DNA of 64,000 bases from Vibrio metschnikovii CIP 69.14 (GTDB lineage Bacteria; Pseudomonadota; Gammaproteobacteria; Enterobacterales; Vibrionaceae): positions 186,001-250,000 of the forward strand of contig NZ_ACZO01000007.1 in assembly GCF_000176155.1 (NCBI RefSeq). The letters run 5' to 3'. Under the pieces are notes generated by a model that was not told the origin of the DNA, did not search any database, and was given only the letters and a program-made list of their open reading frames with translations. Made by a program: the position numbers and the translations under genes. Shown one piece after another: positions 45,402 to 55,396 of the stretch (position 1 is its first letter; the number at the start of each line of letters is the position of its first letter).

Positions 45402-46154
45402 ATGGATATTTTATCTGACCAAGAGATGCTGCGTTATAATCGGCAAATCATCCTTAACCAGTTTGATTTTGAAGGACAAGAGGCGCTTAAACAAAGCTCT
45501 GTATTAATTTTAGGTGCTGGTGGTTTAGGATGTGCGTCCAGTCAATATCTTGCAACAGCAGGTGTCGGTACGATAACCTTGATCGATGATGACTGCGTTG
45601 AACTATCGAATTTACAGCGCCAAGTGTTACATAGTGATGCCGATGTCGGACGTAAAAAAGTCGATTCGGCTGCAGAATCATTGCGCCAACTCAATCCTTA
45701 TCTAACCGTCAATACGGTGGATCAACGTTTGACTGACGCGCCGTTAAAACGCTTAATCGAACAACATACTGTAGTGGTCGATGCTTCGGATAATGTCGAG
45801 GCGCGTAATCAATTGAATCGACTCTGCTTTGCAACGAAAACGCCGTTAATATCTGGCGCGGCGATTCGTATGGAAGGCCAAGTCTGTGTATTTCGATATC
45901 AGCATCCTGATGAACCTTGCTACCAATGCTTGAGCGCTCTTTTTGGCCACCACGTACTCACTTGCGTTGAAGCGGGAGTAATGGCACCTGTCGTCGGTAT
46001 TATTGGCGCGGTCCAAGCCATGGAAACAATCAAAATCATCGCCGATTATGGACACACCAAACTGGGTAAGCTTTTAATCTTGGATGCCTTATCAATGACC
46101 TGGCGTGAGATGACTTTACCTAAACAGGCCAGTTGCCCAATTTGCCACACCTGA
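45402..46154 (+). CDS. moeB: Molybdopterin-synthase adenylyltransferase
   Basis: The 250-residue E1-like enzyme has the nucleotide motif LILGAGGLGCASSQYLA near residues 34-50, the acidic IDDDCVELSNLQRQVLH, the adenylation Asp in VVDASDN, and zinc-binding CYQC and CPIC pairs at about residues 172 and 244. It adenylates the C-terminus of MoaD for sulfur transfer to molybdopterin. No C-terminal rhodanese domain is fused, unlike MoeBR forms; a separate sulfurtransferase gene lies 80 bp downstream on the same strand. A ribosome-binding site AAGGA precedes the ATG. Confidence 0.96.
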   Translation: MDILSDQEMLRYNRQIILNQFDFEGQEALKQSSVLILGAGGLGCASSQYLATAGVGTITLIDDDCVELSNLQRQVLHSDADVGRKKVDSAAESLRQLNPYLTVNTVDQRLTDAPLKRLIEQHTVVVDASDNVEARNQLNRLCFATKTPLISGAAIRMEGQVCVFRYQHPDEPCYQCLSALFGHHVLTCVEAGVMAPVVGIIGAVQAMETIKIIADYGHTKLGKLLILDALSMTWREMTLPKQASCPICHT

Positions 46155-46233
46155 AGGATAACGACGTGAAAAACGCGGTATTTTTATTGCGCCGCATGAT
46201 CACTACTCCCCCTTATTATAAGGAATAAGCCGC

Positions 46234-47064
46234 ATGTCCCCACTGATTACTCCAACTTGGCTCTATGAACATTTAAGCTTACCTCAGTTAGTCATTTTGG
46301 ATTGCAGCATTGAATTTCAGATTCCGAGCGAAGGTGAAAAAGATTGGCAAAACAAAATCCTCGGCTCACGTCGATTTGATTACGACCATGAGTTTTGTGA
46401 CATTGATAGTGCGTTGCCACACATGATGCCTGCCCAAGCGCGTTTTAACCATCTCGCACAACAATTGGGCATCAACCAAGATTCAGTGATTGTCGTCTAC
46501 GACAACAGTGGGACGTTTGCTTCTCCTCGCGCCTGGTGGATGTTCCGTGCTTTCGGTCATCAGCAAGTCTATGTTCTCAATGGTGGATTACCAGCATGGA
46601 AAAAGGCAGGCTATCCTTTGACTCAAGCGTACTTAACGACCGTACAGAACGGTGATTTTACTGGTGAGCTTGAGCCGCGTTACTTTGTTGATGCTAACTA
46701 CGTATTGAGCAAACTCAACGATCCGGCCAGCCTTACCATCGATGCACGCTCAGCAGAACGTTTTCTGGCTCAGATTCCTGAACCTCGCCCAGGCATACGA
46801 AGTGGTCATATCCCGCATTCATGCAATCTGCCATTTACTCACTTGGTGAATGGTGGCGAGCTAAAACCAATCGACGAATTAACCCCTATTCTCGTCGATA
46901 GTCTATCGGCTGCTGATGAGTATCTGTTTAGCTGCGGATCAGGCGTGACGGCGTGTATTGTCCTTCTCGCCGCTTATCTTTGTGGTTATCAAAACCTCGC
47001 CATTTACGACGGTTCATGGACAGAGTGGGGACAACGCGATGAGCTACCTATCGAGCCATCCTGA
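46234..47064 (+). CDS. sseA: 3-mercaptopyruvate/thiosulfate sulfurtransferase, SseA-type
   Basis: The 276-residue protein has two rhodanese domains in tandem. The N-terminal one is inactive in form (LVILDCSIEF, GSRRFDYD, IVVYDNSGTFASPRAWWMFR); the C-terminal one holds the active-site loop CGSGVTA near residue 236 that separates mercaptopyruvate sulfurtransferases from thiosulfate rhodaneses. It moves sulfur from 3-mercaptopyruvate to thiols. Its place directly after moeA-moeB suggests it may donate sulfur for molybdopterin, an inference from context. AAGGAATAAGCC precedes the ATG. Confidence 0.92.
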   Translation: MSPLITPTWLYEHLSLPQLVILDCSIEFQIPSEGEKDWQNKILGSRRFDYDHEFCDIDSALPHMMPAQARFNHLAQQLGINQDSVIVVYDNSGTFASPRAWWMFRAFGHQQVYVLNGGLPAWKKAGYPLTQAYLTTVQNGDFTGELEPRYFVDANYVLSKLNDPASLTIDARSAERFLAQIPEPRPGIRSGHIPHSCNLPFTHLVNGGELKPIDELTPILVDSLSAADEYLFSCGSGVTACIVLLAAYLCGYQNLAIYDGSWTEWGQRDELPIEPS

Positions 47065-47104
47065 TCGCGTCATAGCCATTGACGGATGGCTCTGCGTTAA
47101 TCAT

Positions 47105-48094
47105 CTACTGTACGTTGCGCATCTGTTCATCGAGGTTTAATACCGTCAGAGCATTACTGACACTCGTGGCAATAACATCTATCGCTCCGGTGCGTAAGGC
47201 TCCCAGCAGCGCCAGCGGCTTGCTGTTTTCGGCCGCAATGGCAATCACTTCAGATATGGGCCGAAACTCTTCAATCCCTAATCCAATTACCCGATCACTC
47301 ATCACGGTATTGGCGATTTGTCCATGAATATTAAAGAAATCGTAACCAGCAAAATCACCAACCACACCTTGCTGTAAGCGAGACTGAACGACTTCGTCAG
47401 GCGTAAACCAACCGAGGTCAACCATATAGCTGTTTTCACTCATATCGCCAATCCCTACTAAGGCAATATCGGCTTTACGAGCTAAATCTAAGGTTTGCTT
47501 AACCGTCGCATTTTGCATAAAAGCCAATTTTTGCGCGCGATTTTCCGCATAAGCCGGAGCGTATAGCGTTTCCGATGTGCCGCCGTATTTTTTGGCCATT
47601 TGGCGACAAATATGATCGGCATTAAACATCCCCCCACGAGGATGAATACCACCAATACTGCATACAAACTTACAATCTCGTGGAGTAATGACGCCGATAT
47701 GATGGGCAACTGCCGAGACATTTCGACCTTGTCCAATAGTCACAACCATGCCATTTTTTAACGTGCCGGATAGATAATTTGAAACTAAGCCCGCAACTTG
47801 TTGCCTTTGTTGCTCTTCATTCGGTTGATCCAAGGCTACTAGAGCACGTTTTATGCCAAAACGTTCAATCAATCGCTGCTCAATTTTCGCACTAAAAACA
47901 GGGTGGTATTTAACGGTGATTTCGACAATACCTTCATCACGCGCCTGCTTGAGCATACGTCCAACTTTCGCTCGTGAGATAGCAAATTTTTTAGATATCT
48001 CTTCTTGGGTCGCTCCATCTTGATAATAAGCGACAGAAACTTCCGTGAGTAAGTCGGTACTTTCGACAGATATATCTTGATGCAAAGTCGTCAT
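47105..48094 (-). CDS. SorC-family sugar-responsive transcriptional regulator
   Basis: The 329-residue protein has an N-terminal helix-turn-helix near residues 22-60 (YYQDGATQEEISKKFAISRA, KVGRMLKQARDEGI) and a SorC-type sugar-phosphate-binding domain of about 260 residues with VVTIGQGRNVSAVAHH, FVCSIGGIHPRG, LVGIGDM and the C-terminal AAENSKPLALLGALRTGAID. These regulators sense phosphorylated sugars. The start is put at 48094 (AGAGATC upstream); frames from 48157 add unlike residues. It diverges from tal-tkt across 488 bp that contain three similar palindrome-like sites. Control of the pentose-phosphate genes is a reasonable inference. Confidence 0.88.
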   Translation of the reverse strand: MTTLHQDISVESTDLLTEVSVAYYQDGATQEEISKKFAISRAKVGRMLKQARDEGIVEITVKYHPVFSAKIEQRLIERFGIKRALVALDQPNEEQQRQQVAGLVSNYLSGTLKNGMVVTIGQGRNVSAVAHHIGVITPRDCKFVCSIGGIHPRGGMFNADHICRQMAKKYGGTSETLYAPAYAENRAQKLAFMQNATVKQTLDLARKADIALVGIGDMSENSYMVDLGWFTPDEVVQSRLQQGVVGDFAGYDFFNIHGQIANTVMSDRVIGLGIEEFRPISEVIAIAAENSKPLALLGALRTGAIDVIATSVSNALTVLNLDEQMRNVQ

Positions 48095-48225
48095 GATGAT
48101 CTCTTTATTCTGCAAACCCATTGAAGTTGAGAGCCGCAGTGAATAGGTGGATAACAAAAAAACATGAGCACGCTGACGATTAACGCTTCAAACAGGAAGG
48201 ATCAGGCGCGCAAAAAAACGAACAT

Positions 48226-48239
48226 TGAGCATATGCTCA
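48226..48239. promoter_or_regulatory. Candidate SorC operator 1
   Basis: TGAGCATATGCTCA is a perfect 14-bp palindrome about 130 bp upstream of the SorC-family gene, in the region divergent from tal. Its size and GCATATGC centre fit operators of the SorC/DeoR class. It heads a set of three related sites. Confidence 0.5.
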
Positions 48240-48272
48240 TCATGCTAGGATAAGTGAAGTCCGCCTTCATTT

Positions 48273-48286
48273 GCAACATTTGTTCA
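48273..48286. promoter_or_regulatory. Candidate SorC operator 2
   Basis: GCAACATTTGTTCA matches the perfect palindrome at 48226 in 9 of 14 positions, with the right half TGTTCA well kept. It starts 47 bp from the first site. Confidence 0.35.
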
Positions 48287-48485
48287 TGACAATGACATTT
48301 TCTCAGCGTAACAAGTTTCTCTCAATCAACCCTTGTCGTGACTAGCTTAGATTAGGCAAACGTTTCTTTTTCTACCTGCGAAATAAATAACATAAAATTG
48401 TTGATTCACATCACCATAAGCCACTAACTATGATTGACTTTCTAACTGGATAAGATAAAGATGGTCACATCATTTACTCAACGAA

Positions 48486-48499
48486 CGAGCAAATGTTCA
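48486..48499. promoter_or_regulatory. Candidate SorC operator 3, upstream of tal
   Basis: CGAGCAAATGTTCA matches the palindrome at 48226 in 11 of 14 positions and lies about 85 bp before the transaldolase start, so it could control tal-tkt directly. Confidence 0.4.
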
Positions 48500-48582
48500 T
48501 AACATAAGTTCGGTCGCTGATCATAATTGCGTTAGCTTTTCTGCCATACATTGGCTTGGCCAAAAGAAATAGGATGAACGAT

Positions 48583-49533
48583 ATGAGCAACAAATTAGAG
48601 CAACTTCGTAAACTGACTACTGTGGTTGCGGATACTGGTGAAATCGATGCCATTAAAAAATACCAACCTGAAGACGCTACCACCAACCCTTCGCTGATCC
48701 TAAAAGCTGCCCAAATCGCAGAATACGCACCACTGATTGATGCTGCTATCGAATACGCAAAATCACAAAGTTCAGACAAAGCACAACAAATCCAAGATAC
48801 CTGCGATATGTTGGCAGTGAACATTGGTAAAGAGATCCTGAAAACTATTCCTGGACGTATCTCAACTGAAGTCGATGCTCGTCTCTCTTACGACACCGAA
48901 GGCAGTGTCGCCAAAGCTCGCCAACTGATCAAAATGTATAACGATGCTGGGATCAGTAACGATCGCATCCTGATCAAACTCGCTTCAACGTGGGAAGGTA
49001 TCCGCGCTGCGGAAATTCTTGAGAAAGAAGGCATCAACTGTAACCTCACGCTGTTGTTCTCTTTCGCGCAAGCTCGTGCATGTGCTGAAGCTGGTGTCTT
49101 CCTCATCTCACCATTTGTTGGTCGAATCATGGACTGGTATAAGGCAAAAGAAGGTCGTGATTTTGCACCGCAAGAAGATCCAGGCGTCGTATCAGTAACA
49201 ACCATCTACAACTATTACAAAGAGCACGGCTACAACACCGTCGTGATGGGTGCAAGCTTCCGTAATATTGGTGAAATTTTAGAGCTTGCTGGTTGCGACC
49301 GTTTAACCATTGCCCCATCACTACTGGCTGAGCTTGAAGCAGCAGAAGGTGAAGTGGTTGAAAAATTAGTCGATTCAAAAGGCAGCAAAGCTCGCCCTGC
49401 ACCAATGACTCACGCAGAATTCCTCTGGGAACATAATCAAGATCCAATGGCAGTTGAAAAACTGGCTGAAGGTATCCGTAACTTCGCCGTTGACCAAGGT
49501 AAACTGGAAGTCATGATTGCAGCAAAACTGTAA
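48583..49533 (+). CDS. tal: Transaldolase
   Basis: From 48583 the product is 316 residues, against 317 for E. coli TalB, and is closely similar along its length. It has [20 protein letters not shown], the active-site [11 protein letters not shown], the Schiff-base Lys in [17 protein letters not shown] near residue 132, and [20 protein letters not shown]. It moves dihydroxyacetone units in the non-oxidative pentose-phosphate pathway. Start choice: AGGATG lies nine bases before this ATG, while the frame from 48556 adds residues absent in relatives. It precedes tkt by 78 bp, an operon with a hairpin in the gap. Confidence 0.97.
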   Translation: MSNKLEQLRKLTTVVADTGEIDAIKKYQPEDATTNPSLILKAAQIAEYAPLIDAAIEYAKSQSSDKAQQIQDTCDMLAVNIGKEILKTIPGRISTEVDARLSYDTEGSVAKARQLIKMYNDAGISNDRILIKLASTWEGIRAAEILEKEGINCNLTLLFSFAQARACAEAGVFLISPFVGRIMDWYKAKEGRDFAPQEDPGVVSVTTIYNYYKEHGYNTVVMGASFRNIGEILELAGCDRLTIAPSLLAELEAAEGEVVEKLVDSKGSKARPAPMTHAEFLWEHNQDPMAVEKLAEGIRNFAVDQGKLEVMIAAKL

Positions 49534-49554
49534 TTCGCTCAAGAATTAAAATTT

Positions 49555-49575
49555 GGGGAACGATTGACGTTCCCC
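49555..49575 (+). terminator. Hairpin between tal and tkt
   Basis: GGGGAACG and CGTTCCCC form an 8-bp perfect stem with a 5-nt loop, followed by TTTCCTTTCT. It probably attenuates or processes the tal-tkt transcript rather than ending it, since tkt has little room for its own promoter. Confidence 0.6.
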
Positions 49576-49611
49576 TTTCCTTTCTAAATCTACTATTTGT
49601 CGGTAATTATT

Positions 49612-51603
49612 ATGGAACGTAAACAACTCGCTAACGCAATTCGTGCATTAAGCATGGATGGGGTTCAACAAGCCAATTCTGGTCACCCAGGTGCGCCAAT
49701 GGGTATGGCGGATATCGCTGAAGTGCTGTGGCGCTCGCACCTAAATCACAACCCACAAAACCCACAATGGGCTGACCGCGACCGCTTTGTACTGTCTAAC
49801 GGCCATGGCTCAATGCTGATTTACTCACTGTTGCATCTAACTGGTTATGAACTGTCGATTGACGACTTGAAAAACTTCCGTCAACTGCATTCCAAAACTC
49901 CAGGCCATCCAGAATACGGCTATGCACCCGGTATTGAAACCACGACTGGTCCTCTAGGTCAGGGCATTACCAATGCGGTGGGCATGGCGATGGCTGAAAA
50001 AGCGCTCGCGGCTCAGTTCAACAAGCCAGGGCATGACATCGTTGACCACTTTACTTATGTCTTTATGGGCGACGGCTGCTTGATGGAAGGCATTTCTCAC
50101 GAAGCCTGCTCACTGGCAGGCACGCTTGGCCTTGGTAAGCTTATCGCGTTTTGGGATGACAACGGCATCTCGATTGACGGTCATGTTGAAGGTTGGTTCT
50201 CAGACGACACGCCAAAACGTTTTGAAGCTTACGGCTGGCATGTGATCCCAGCGGTTGATGGTCATGATGCACAAGCCATCAACGCGGCGATTGAAGCCGC
50301 CAAAGCTGATCCGCGTCCAACATTGATCTGTACTAAAACCATCATCGGTTTTGGCTCACCAAACAAATCAGGTTCTCATGATTGCCACGGCGCACCATTA
50401 GGCCACGATGAAATTAAAGCGGCTCGTGAATTCCTGGGTTGGCAATATGGCCCATTTGAAATTCCTGCTGATATTTACGCTCAGTGGGACGCTAAAGAAG
50501 CAGGTCAAGCTAAAGAAGCGGCTTGGGATGAGAAGTTCGCTGCTTACGCCGCCGAGTACCCAGCAGAAGCGGCTGAGTTTAAACGCCGCGTTAATGGCGA
50601 TCTTCCAGCGCAGTGGGAAGAGCAAGCCAATGCTATCATTGCTGAATTACAAGCTAACCCGGCCAACATTGCTTCACGTAAAGCATCACAAAATGCCCTT
50701 GAAGCGTTCGGTAAATTATTACCAGAATTTATGGGTGGCTCAGCTGACCTAGCACCGTCAAACCTGACCATGTGGTCTGGCTCAAAATCACTCACCGCTG
50801 AAGATTTCTCTGGTAACTACATTCATTACGGTGTGCGTGAATTTGGTATGACCGCCATTATGAACGGTATCGCGTTGCACGGTGGCTTTGTCCCTTACGG
50901 CGCGACCTTCTTAATGTTTATGGAATACGCCCGTAACGCACTGCGTATGGCGGCGCTGATGAAAATCCAAAATATCCAAGTCTACACTCACGACTCGATT
51001 GGTCTGGGTGAAGATGGTCCGACTCACCAACCGGTTGAGCAAGTTGCTTCTCTACGCTTAACACCAAACATGAGCACATGGCGTCCCTGTGACCAAGTGG
51101 AATCTGCAGTAGCATGGAAACTGGCGATTGAACGTAAAGAGGCGCCATCAGCGCTGATCTTCTCACGTCAAAACCTCGCTCAGCAGCCTCGTACGGCAGC
51201 GCAAGTGGCTGATATCGCCAAAGGTGGTTATATCCTTAAAGATTGCGCTGGCAAACCAGAGCTTATCTTGATTGCGACCGGCTCTGAAGTGGAGCTCGCG
51301 GTGAAAGCGGCAGAGCAGCTAACCGCTGAAGGTAAGCACGTTCGCGTGGTTTCAATGCCATCGACCGATGCCTTTGATAAGCAAGATGCGGCTTACCGTG
51401 AAGCGGTATTACCGGCAGACGTGACCAAGCGTATCGCGATTGAGGCTGGCATTGCTGATTTCTGGTACAAGTACGTTGGTTTTGGCGGCAAAATCATCGG
51501 CATGACGACCTTTGGTGAATCTGCACCAGCGGATCAACTGTTCAAGATGTTTGGTTTTACGACTGAAAATGTGGTGAAAACGGCTAAAGAACTACTGGCT
51601 TAA
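49612..51603 (+). CDS. tkt: Transketolase
   Basis: The product from 49612 is 663 residues, the same as E. coli TktA, and starts [19 protein letters not shown]. Thiamine diphosphate motifs are present: [20 protein letters not shown] near residues 154-173 and the DDNGISIDG metal site; SGHPGAPMG and [15 protein letters not shown] carry catalytic His residues. It transfers two-carbon units in the pentose-phosphate pathway. A five-codon longer frame exists but is not supported. It follows tal and ends in a strong terminator. Confidence 0.98.
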   Translation: MERKQLANAIRALSMDGVQQANSGHPGAPMGMADIAEVLWRSHLNHNPQNPQWADRDRFVLSNGHGSMLIYSLLHLTGYELSIDDLKNFRQLHSKTPGHPEYGYAPGIETTTGPLGQGITNAVGMAMAEKALAAQFNKPGHDIVDHFTYVFMGDGCLMEGISHEACSLAGTLGLGKLIAFWDDNGISIDGHVEGWFSDDTPKRFEAYGWHVIPAVDGHDAQAINAAIEAAKADPRPTLICTKTIIGFGSPNKSGSHDCHGAPLGHDEIKAAREFLGWQYGPFEIPADIYAQWDAKEAGQAKEAAWDEKFAAYAAEYPAEAAEFKRRVNGDLPAQWEEQANAIIAELQANPANIASRKASQNALEAFGKLLPEFMGGSADLAPSNLTMWSGSKSLTAEDFSGNYIHYGVREFGMTAIMNGIALHGGFVPYGATFLMFMEYARNALRMAALMKIQNIQVYTHDSIGLGEDGPTHQPVEQVASLRLTPNMSTWRPCDQVESAVAWKLAIERKEAPSALIFSRQNLAQQPRTAAQVADIAKGGYILKDCAGKPELILIATGSEVELAVKAAEQLTAEGKHVRVVSMPSTDAFDKQDAAYREAVLPADVTKRIAIEAGIADFWYKYVGFGGKIIGMTTFGESAPADQLFKMFGFTTENVVKTAKELLA

Positions 51604-51626
51604 TCGTTAACCGAAAGCTGATAAAC

Positions 51627-51655
51627 AAAATCCCGCCAAGGCGGGATTTTTATTT
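51627..51655 (+). terminator. Terminator after tkt
   Basis: AAAATCCCGCC pairs with GGCGGGATTTT around a 2-nt loop, followed by TATTT. It is a compact rho-independent terminator 24 bp after the stop. Confidence 0.9.
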
Positions 51656-51684
51656 CAAACTGTATGGTTAGACTCAACCGAGGA

Positions 51685-52887
51685 TTATAAACAACCGTTT
51701 TTATTCCATCGACATACCGGAGGCTCAGCATTGGCTAAACAATCATTACTGCGACAGATCGCTGCTCCGAGTGGCCAATCGGCGTCTTTTGTGACTGCTG
51801 CATCATTGGGTACGCCTAATGCTTGCAGGTATTTGGGTAGATAAGCGACACGAAAACACGACGTTTCTGCTTTATGGCAAGCACCGCTATTGATACAACA
51901 CTGCTGCTCATCATTCGTTTGACGATGCTTAAACGCTCCCGTCAAATACCATTCAACTTGCCTATTTTGTTCAGTTGGGATTTTTCGATACTGGGCTTGT
52001 TGCTGATACTGATAGTTATAAGGATCTAAAATATCGCCTGACTGAGTCAATTTCAGCGTCTCTTGACACGCTGATAACTGCCAATTTTTTTGACGACTGC
52101 CTATACCATGTTGGCAACTTTCAGCAACGCCCAATACTTTCGCCGCCTCATCTTGCCCTAAGCCTAAAAATGAGTAGCTGTACATGGGTAACTCTTGATT
52201 TCCTACTTTGACACGACGTAATGCATCATTAGGTTCGCAATCGGGGCATGGGAAAGTAACCTGACTGGAAGCTCCGCCCATTTCTACAATACCAAATTGC
52301 GTATTTTGCACTTCATCATGTACCGCTAACCAAGCGTATAATCCCTCTTCATAGCCGGAAAGGGTTTTCGTCACCACGTCAACCGAATCCGGTAATTGCT
52401 GGCGTAAAGCTTGATTCAGCGCTTGCCACATTTGTTGACTTTGTTGCGGGTTATTTTGCTCAGCAATACGCATGCCTGCCGTGGCATATACCATCACCGA
52501 CTGCAGTTCACAGGACGTTTGCCAATTAAAGGCTCGCCATGCTGGCTTGCCCTTCTCATTGTGCGGCCCTTCTGTCTTTATCTGTTGTAATGTATCAGCC
52601 AACTGAGTAACCACCAGCGGAATATCTTGCGCTGTTTTCCCTCGATGCTGGCGAATAGGATCGGCTAAAGCCTCCATCTTAGGACCTTTATGAACTTTCC
52701 ATTGGTCTGAACGCTGCTCATAGACATACATTCGCGTACCGCTACTGCCCGCATCATAAATAATATGACAGGGGTTCTTGTCACTGGCGAAGGCACTCGT
52801 TGCTGACAACAACGAAATAAGTAAACTGCTGCCGACTATCATGCGCTTAGACAGTAATGTCATACCTTGTTTTCTACTTTGATACAT
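51685..52887 (-). CDS. Secreted GDA1/CD39-family nucleoside triphosphate diphosphohydrolase (apyrase)
   Basis: The 400-residue protein begins with a signal peptide (basic, then MIVGSSLLISLLSATSAFAS) and shows the apyrase-conserved regions in order: ACR1 YDAGSSGTRMYVYE near residue 45, ACR2 VYATAGMRIAE, ACR3 YEEGLYAWLAV, ACR4 IVEMGGASSQVTF, plus SYSFLGLGQDEA and many Cys for disulfides. Such enzymes strip terminal phosphates from nucleoside tri- and diphosphates. They are common in eukaryotes and rare in bacteria (Legionella is the known case). The start at 52887 lies 3 bp after the upstream chemoreceptor stop, with AAGAGA upstream, so the two genes are coupled; an ATG at 52863 is an alternative. 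Confidence 0.92.
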   Translation of the reverse strand: MYQSRKQGMTLLSKRMIVGSSLLISLLSATSAFASDKNPCHIIYDAGSSGTRMYVYEQRSDQWKVHKGPKMEALADPIRQHRGKTAQDIPLVVTQLADTLQQIKTEGPHNEKGKPAWRAFNWQTSCELQSVMVYATAGMRIAEQNNPQQSQQMWQALNQALRQQLPDSVDVVTKTLSGYEEGLYAWLAVHDEVQNTQFGIVEMGGASSQVTFPCPDCEPNDALRRVKVGNQELPMYSYSFLGLGQDEAAKVLGVAESCQHGIGSRQKNWQLSACQETLKLTQSGDILDPYNYQYQQQAQYRKIPTEQNRQVEWYLTGAFKHRQTNDEQQCCINSGACHKAETSCFRVAYLPKYLQALGVPNDAAVTKDADWPLGAAICRSNDCLANAEPPVCRWNKNGCL

Positions 52888-52890
52888 GGT

Positions 52891-54450
52891 TTATTTCTCT
52901 TCAAACCGTTTTGCAAGCTGATGAAAATCATCCACTTTATGATTCATTTCAATGCTATATTCTTCAACTTTATGGGTTGCAGCAAGATTTTGAGTGGCGG
53001 CAGAGGCAATCGAGTGAATATGTTGATTGACTTGATGAGTGATATCACGTTGTGATTGTGCTGCTTTCGCCATATCCGCCACCGTATCGTGCATTTCTAG
53101 TAATAAACTTTCAACTTGTTGTAAACGAGAAGCGCTTTGCTCAGCAACCTCGCCACAAGCCTGAGTTTGCTGCTGACTTTGATGAATTTCTTTTTGCCAT
53201 CCATCAATCGCTTGCAACATCGCATTGATACTCGCTTGGATCTGCTCGGTAGCTTTTTGCGTACGTCCCGATAATGCACGAACTTCATCAGCAACCACGG
53301 CAAAACCACGTCCTTGCTCACCCGCTCGCGCCGCTTCAATCGCCGCATTCAATGCTAATAGATTGGTTTGATCAGCAATTCCGCCAATTTCTCCCATCAA
53401 TTGACTCACTCGCTGCGCTTGATCGCTCAAAGCATAAGTGGTTTGAGTCGCTCTTTCTGCTTGCTCGTTGAGCTGTAATAAGTTTTGCTGAGTCAGATCA
53501 ATGCTCTGTCTGCTTTGAGTACACTCCGCACGAGCCTGATCAATTAACGCATAGGAGACTTGGGTATTGTCAGAGACGGCATTTGCAGCAGTTTCGACCT
53601 CATCGGTAGCTTGCATTACTCGACGAATGTCTTTTTCTTGCTCGGTTAACGCTTGCGCTACTTCCGTACTGGTGAGATGCAGTGTCTGAGCCATGGTTTG
53701 TAATGGTTTAGCCGAATCCATCATCCGGCCTAATACCGTTCGAATCCGCGCTGACGCCATTTTTAAATGATAATCGGCAATGGAAAACTGATGGTTACCT
53801 GAATAAATCAATCGACTAATACTGTCGTATTGTTGGCGCAGTTGAGCGAGCTGACGCGGTGTATCAATCAGCTCTTGGCGGAAAAATAAGCCAAGTGAGA
53901 GAGCAGGGAGCACACTTGCCACAAGCTGAGTACTCTGATCACCCCACAGATAGGCGGCAATAGGTGCACTCAATGAACCAAGCAATATCGCATAACGAAC
54001 AGAATCCGCGATTGTCAGTGAAAATTTCCGACCAGAGCGTTCAGCTTGACGCAGCCCTTGATAGGCTTTGTTAGCAATATCAACCCAACGGCGTTCAGGC
54101 TTGACCCGTACTGATTGATAGCCGGATATTTTTCCATTTTCATAAATAGGCGTCACATAAGCATCCACCCAGTAATAACCATTATCTTTGGTTTTATTTT
54201 TGACTATTCCACGCCAAGCATGGCCCTGTTTGAGACGCTTCCACATATCAGCAAACGCCACTTTAGGCATATCATCATGACGTACAATATTGTGATTTTG
54301 CCCTAATAGCTCTTGTTCGGTAAATCCGGCAATACGACAAAAGGTTTCATTACAATAGGTGATCACACCTTTTAAATCGGTGGTTGAAACTAGTTGATCG
54401 TGTTGGCTAACGGGAACTTCTTTTGTTGAGGAAAACTGACGGCCTGACAT
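52891..54450 (-). CDS. Aer-like chemoreceptor with PAS domain
   Basis: The 519-residue protein has an N-terminal PAS domain at about residues 15-120 ([40 protein letters not shown]) with the Asn/His pattern of FAD-binding Aer-type sensors. A short hydrophobic region near 150-195 ([34 protein letters not shown]) without a periplasmic domain follows. The signalling domain has the tip [20 protein letters not shown], then [17 protein letters not shown]. It should report redox or energy state to CheA. The start at 54450 follows AGGTTACG; longer frames lack support. The apyrase gene begins 3 bp after its stop. Confidence 0.93.
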   Translation of the reverse strand: MSGRQFSSTKEVPVSQHDQLVSTTDLKGVITYCNETFCRIAGFTEQELLGQNHNIVRHDDMPKVAFADMWKRLKQGHAWRGIVKNKTKDNGYYWVDAYVTPIYENGKISGYQSVRVKPERRWVDIANKAYQGLRQAERSGRKFSLTIADSVRYAILLGSLSAPIAAYLWGDQSTQLVASVLPALSLGLFFRQELIDTPRQLAQLRQQYDSISRLIYSGNHQFSIADYHLKMASARIRTVLGRMMDSAKPLQTMAQTLHLTSTEVAQALTEQEKDIRRVMQATDEVETAANAVSDNTQVSYALIDQARAECTQSRQSIDLTQQNLLQLNEQAERATQTTYALSDQAQRVSQLMGEIGGIADQTNLLALNAAIEAARAGEQGRGFAVVADEVRALSGRTQKATEQIQASINAMLQAIDGWQKEIHQSQQQTQACGEVAEQSASRLQQVESLLLEMHDTVADMAKAAQSQRDITHQVNQHIHSIASAATQNLAATHKVEEYSIEMNHKVDDFHQLAKRFEEK

Positions 54451-54617
54451 AATTTCGTAACCTATGATTGGTTTTGTGGCGACTGTATACACAAAATAGA
54501 GAAATGTTTCAAAGTATTGTCTCATTTTAGTTGCACAAGCGTGAAAACTATCAATCTACGCTTAAATGAACCGTAAAAACTATTCAGTCAGTCACATTTA
54601 ACCACATCGCTCATTAC

Positions 54618-55244
54618 TTACTGACTATCCATAATCATCAACAATTCAACACGACGATTACAAGCTCGGCCTTGAGACGTTTGATTGGTGCAAGCAGGAG
54701 TATGCTCGCCATAACCACGGGTATAAATTGCGGCTAGTGATACTTGTTGTTCTAACAAAATATTCTTCACTGTGTCAGCTCGACGCATCGACAAGCCATC
54801 GTTAAATCGCTCAGTCCCCGTATTATCGGTGTGCCCTTCAATCACAATATCAATCTGTGGCGTATTAGCCAAATAGCGTCCGAGTTGGGCGAGCCATTGT
54901 ACTGATGCACTTGGCACCACCGCCGATCCGGTTTGAAACTGCACTGCACGTTTAAGTTTGACCATTGTATGATCGCCAGGGATAAGTTCATAATCTAAGC
55001 CATTGGCGGACAAGAAACTTTCTAAACTACTATCGGAGAGGGTTTTCATCGGTTGATGCGTAGCAGGCATAGACTCGGTTTTTGCGGCCATAAGTGAAGC
55101 AGGAGCCAAACGCCAGTCAGGATAACGAACCTCAGCATCATTTTTCGGTGCTGTGTCTAATAAATTACTTTTGAACATTTTATCGGTTGCCAGAGATCCA
55201 CACCCCGATAAAAACAGTAGCAGCGATAATATGAAGACTTTCAT
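54618..55244 (-). CDS. OmpA-family lipoprotein
   Basis: The 208-residue protein has a lipoprotein signal peptide with LLFLSGCG (Cys15), a linker to about residue 95, and an OmpA-like peptidoglycan-binding domain: VQFQTGSAVVPSASVQWL, then IVIEGHTDNTGTERFNDGLS and MRRADTVKNIL, with RVELLMI at the end. The Asp and Arg that bind diaminopimelate are present. It tethers the outer membrane to peptidoglycan or stabilises an envelope complex, as Pal or similar proteins do. Two Cys in HTPACTNQTSQGRACNRR may form a disulfide. It stands alone. Confidence 0.88.
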   Translation of the reverse strand: MKVFILSLLLFLSGCGSLATDKMFKSNLLDTAPKNDAEVRYPDWRLAPASLMAAKTESMPATHQPMKTLSDSSLESFLSANGLDYELIPGDHTMVKLKRAVQFQTGSAVVPSASVQWLAQLGRYLANTPQIDIVIEGHTDNTGTERFNDGLSMRRADTVKNILLEQQVSLAAIYTRGYGEHTPACTNQTSQGRACNRRVELLMIMDSQ

Positions 55245-55396
55245 CCGTTAGGTTCCCATTTTTTAGTATCACCTTGGTTATCGGCCGCCAGCGCAAAACT
55301 TTATGATGTATTGCTAACAATTTGCTCTTCTGTTGTTTGCCTCACAAACAGAACTGGTTAGACTGAACCCTCTTTATGATTTTAATTTGGTTGATT

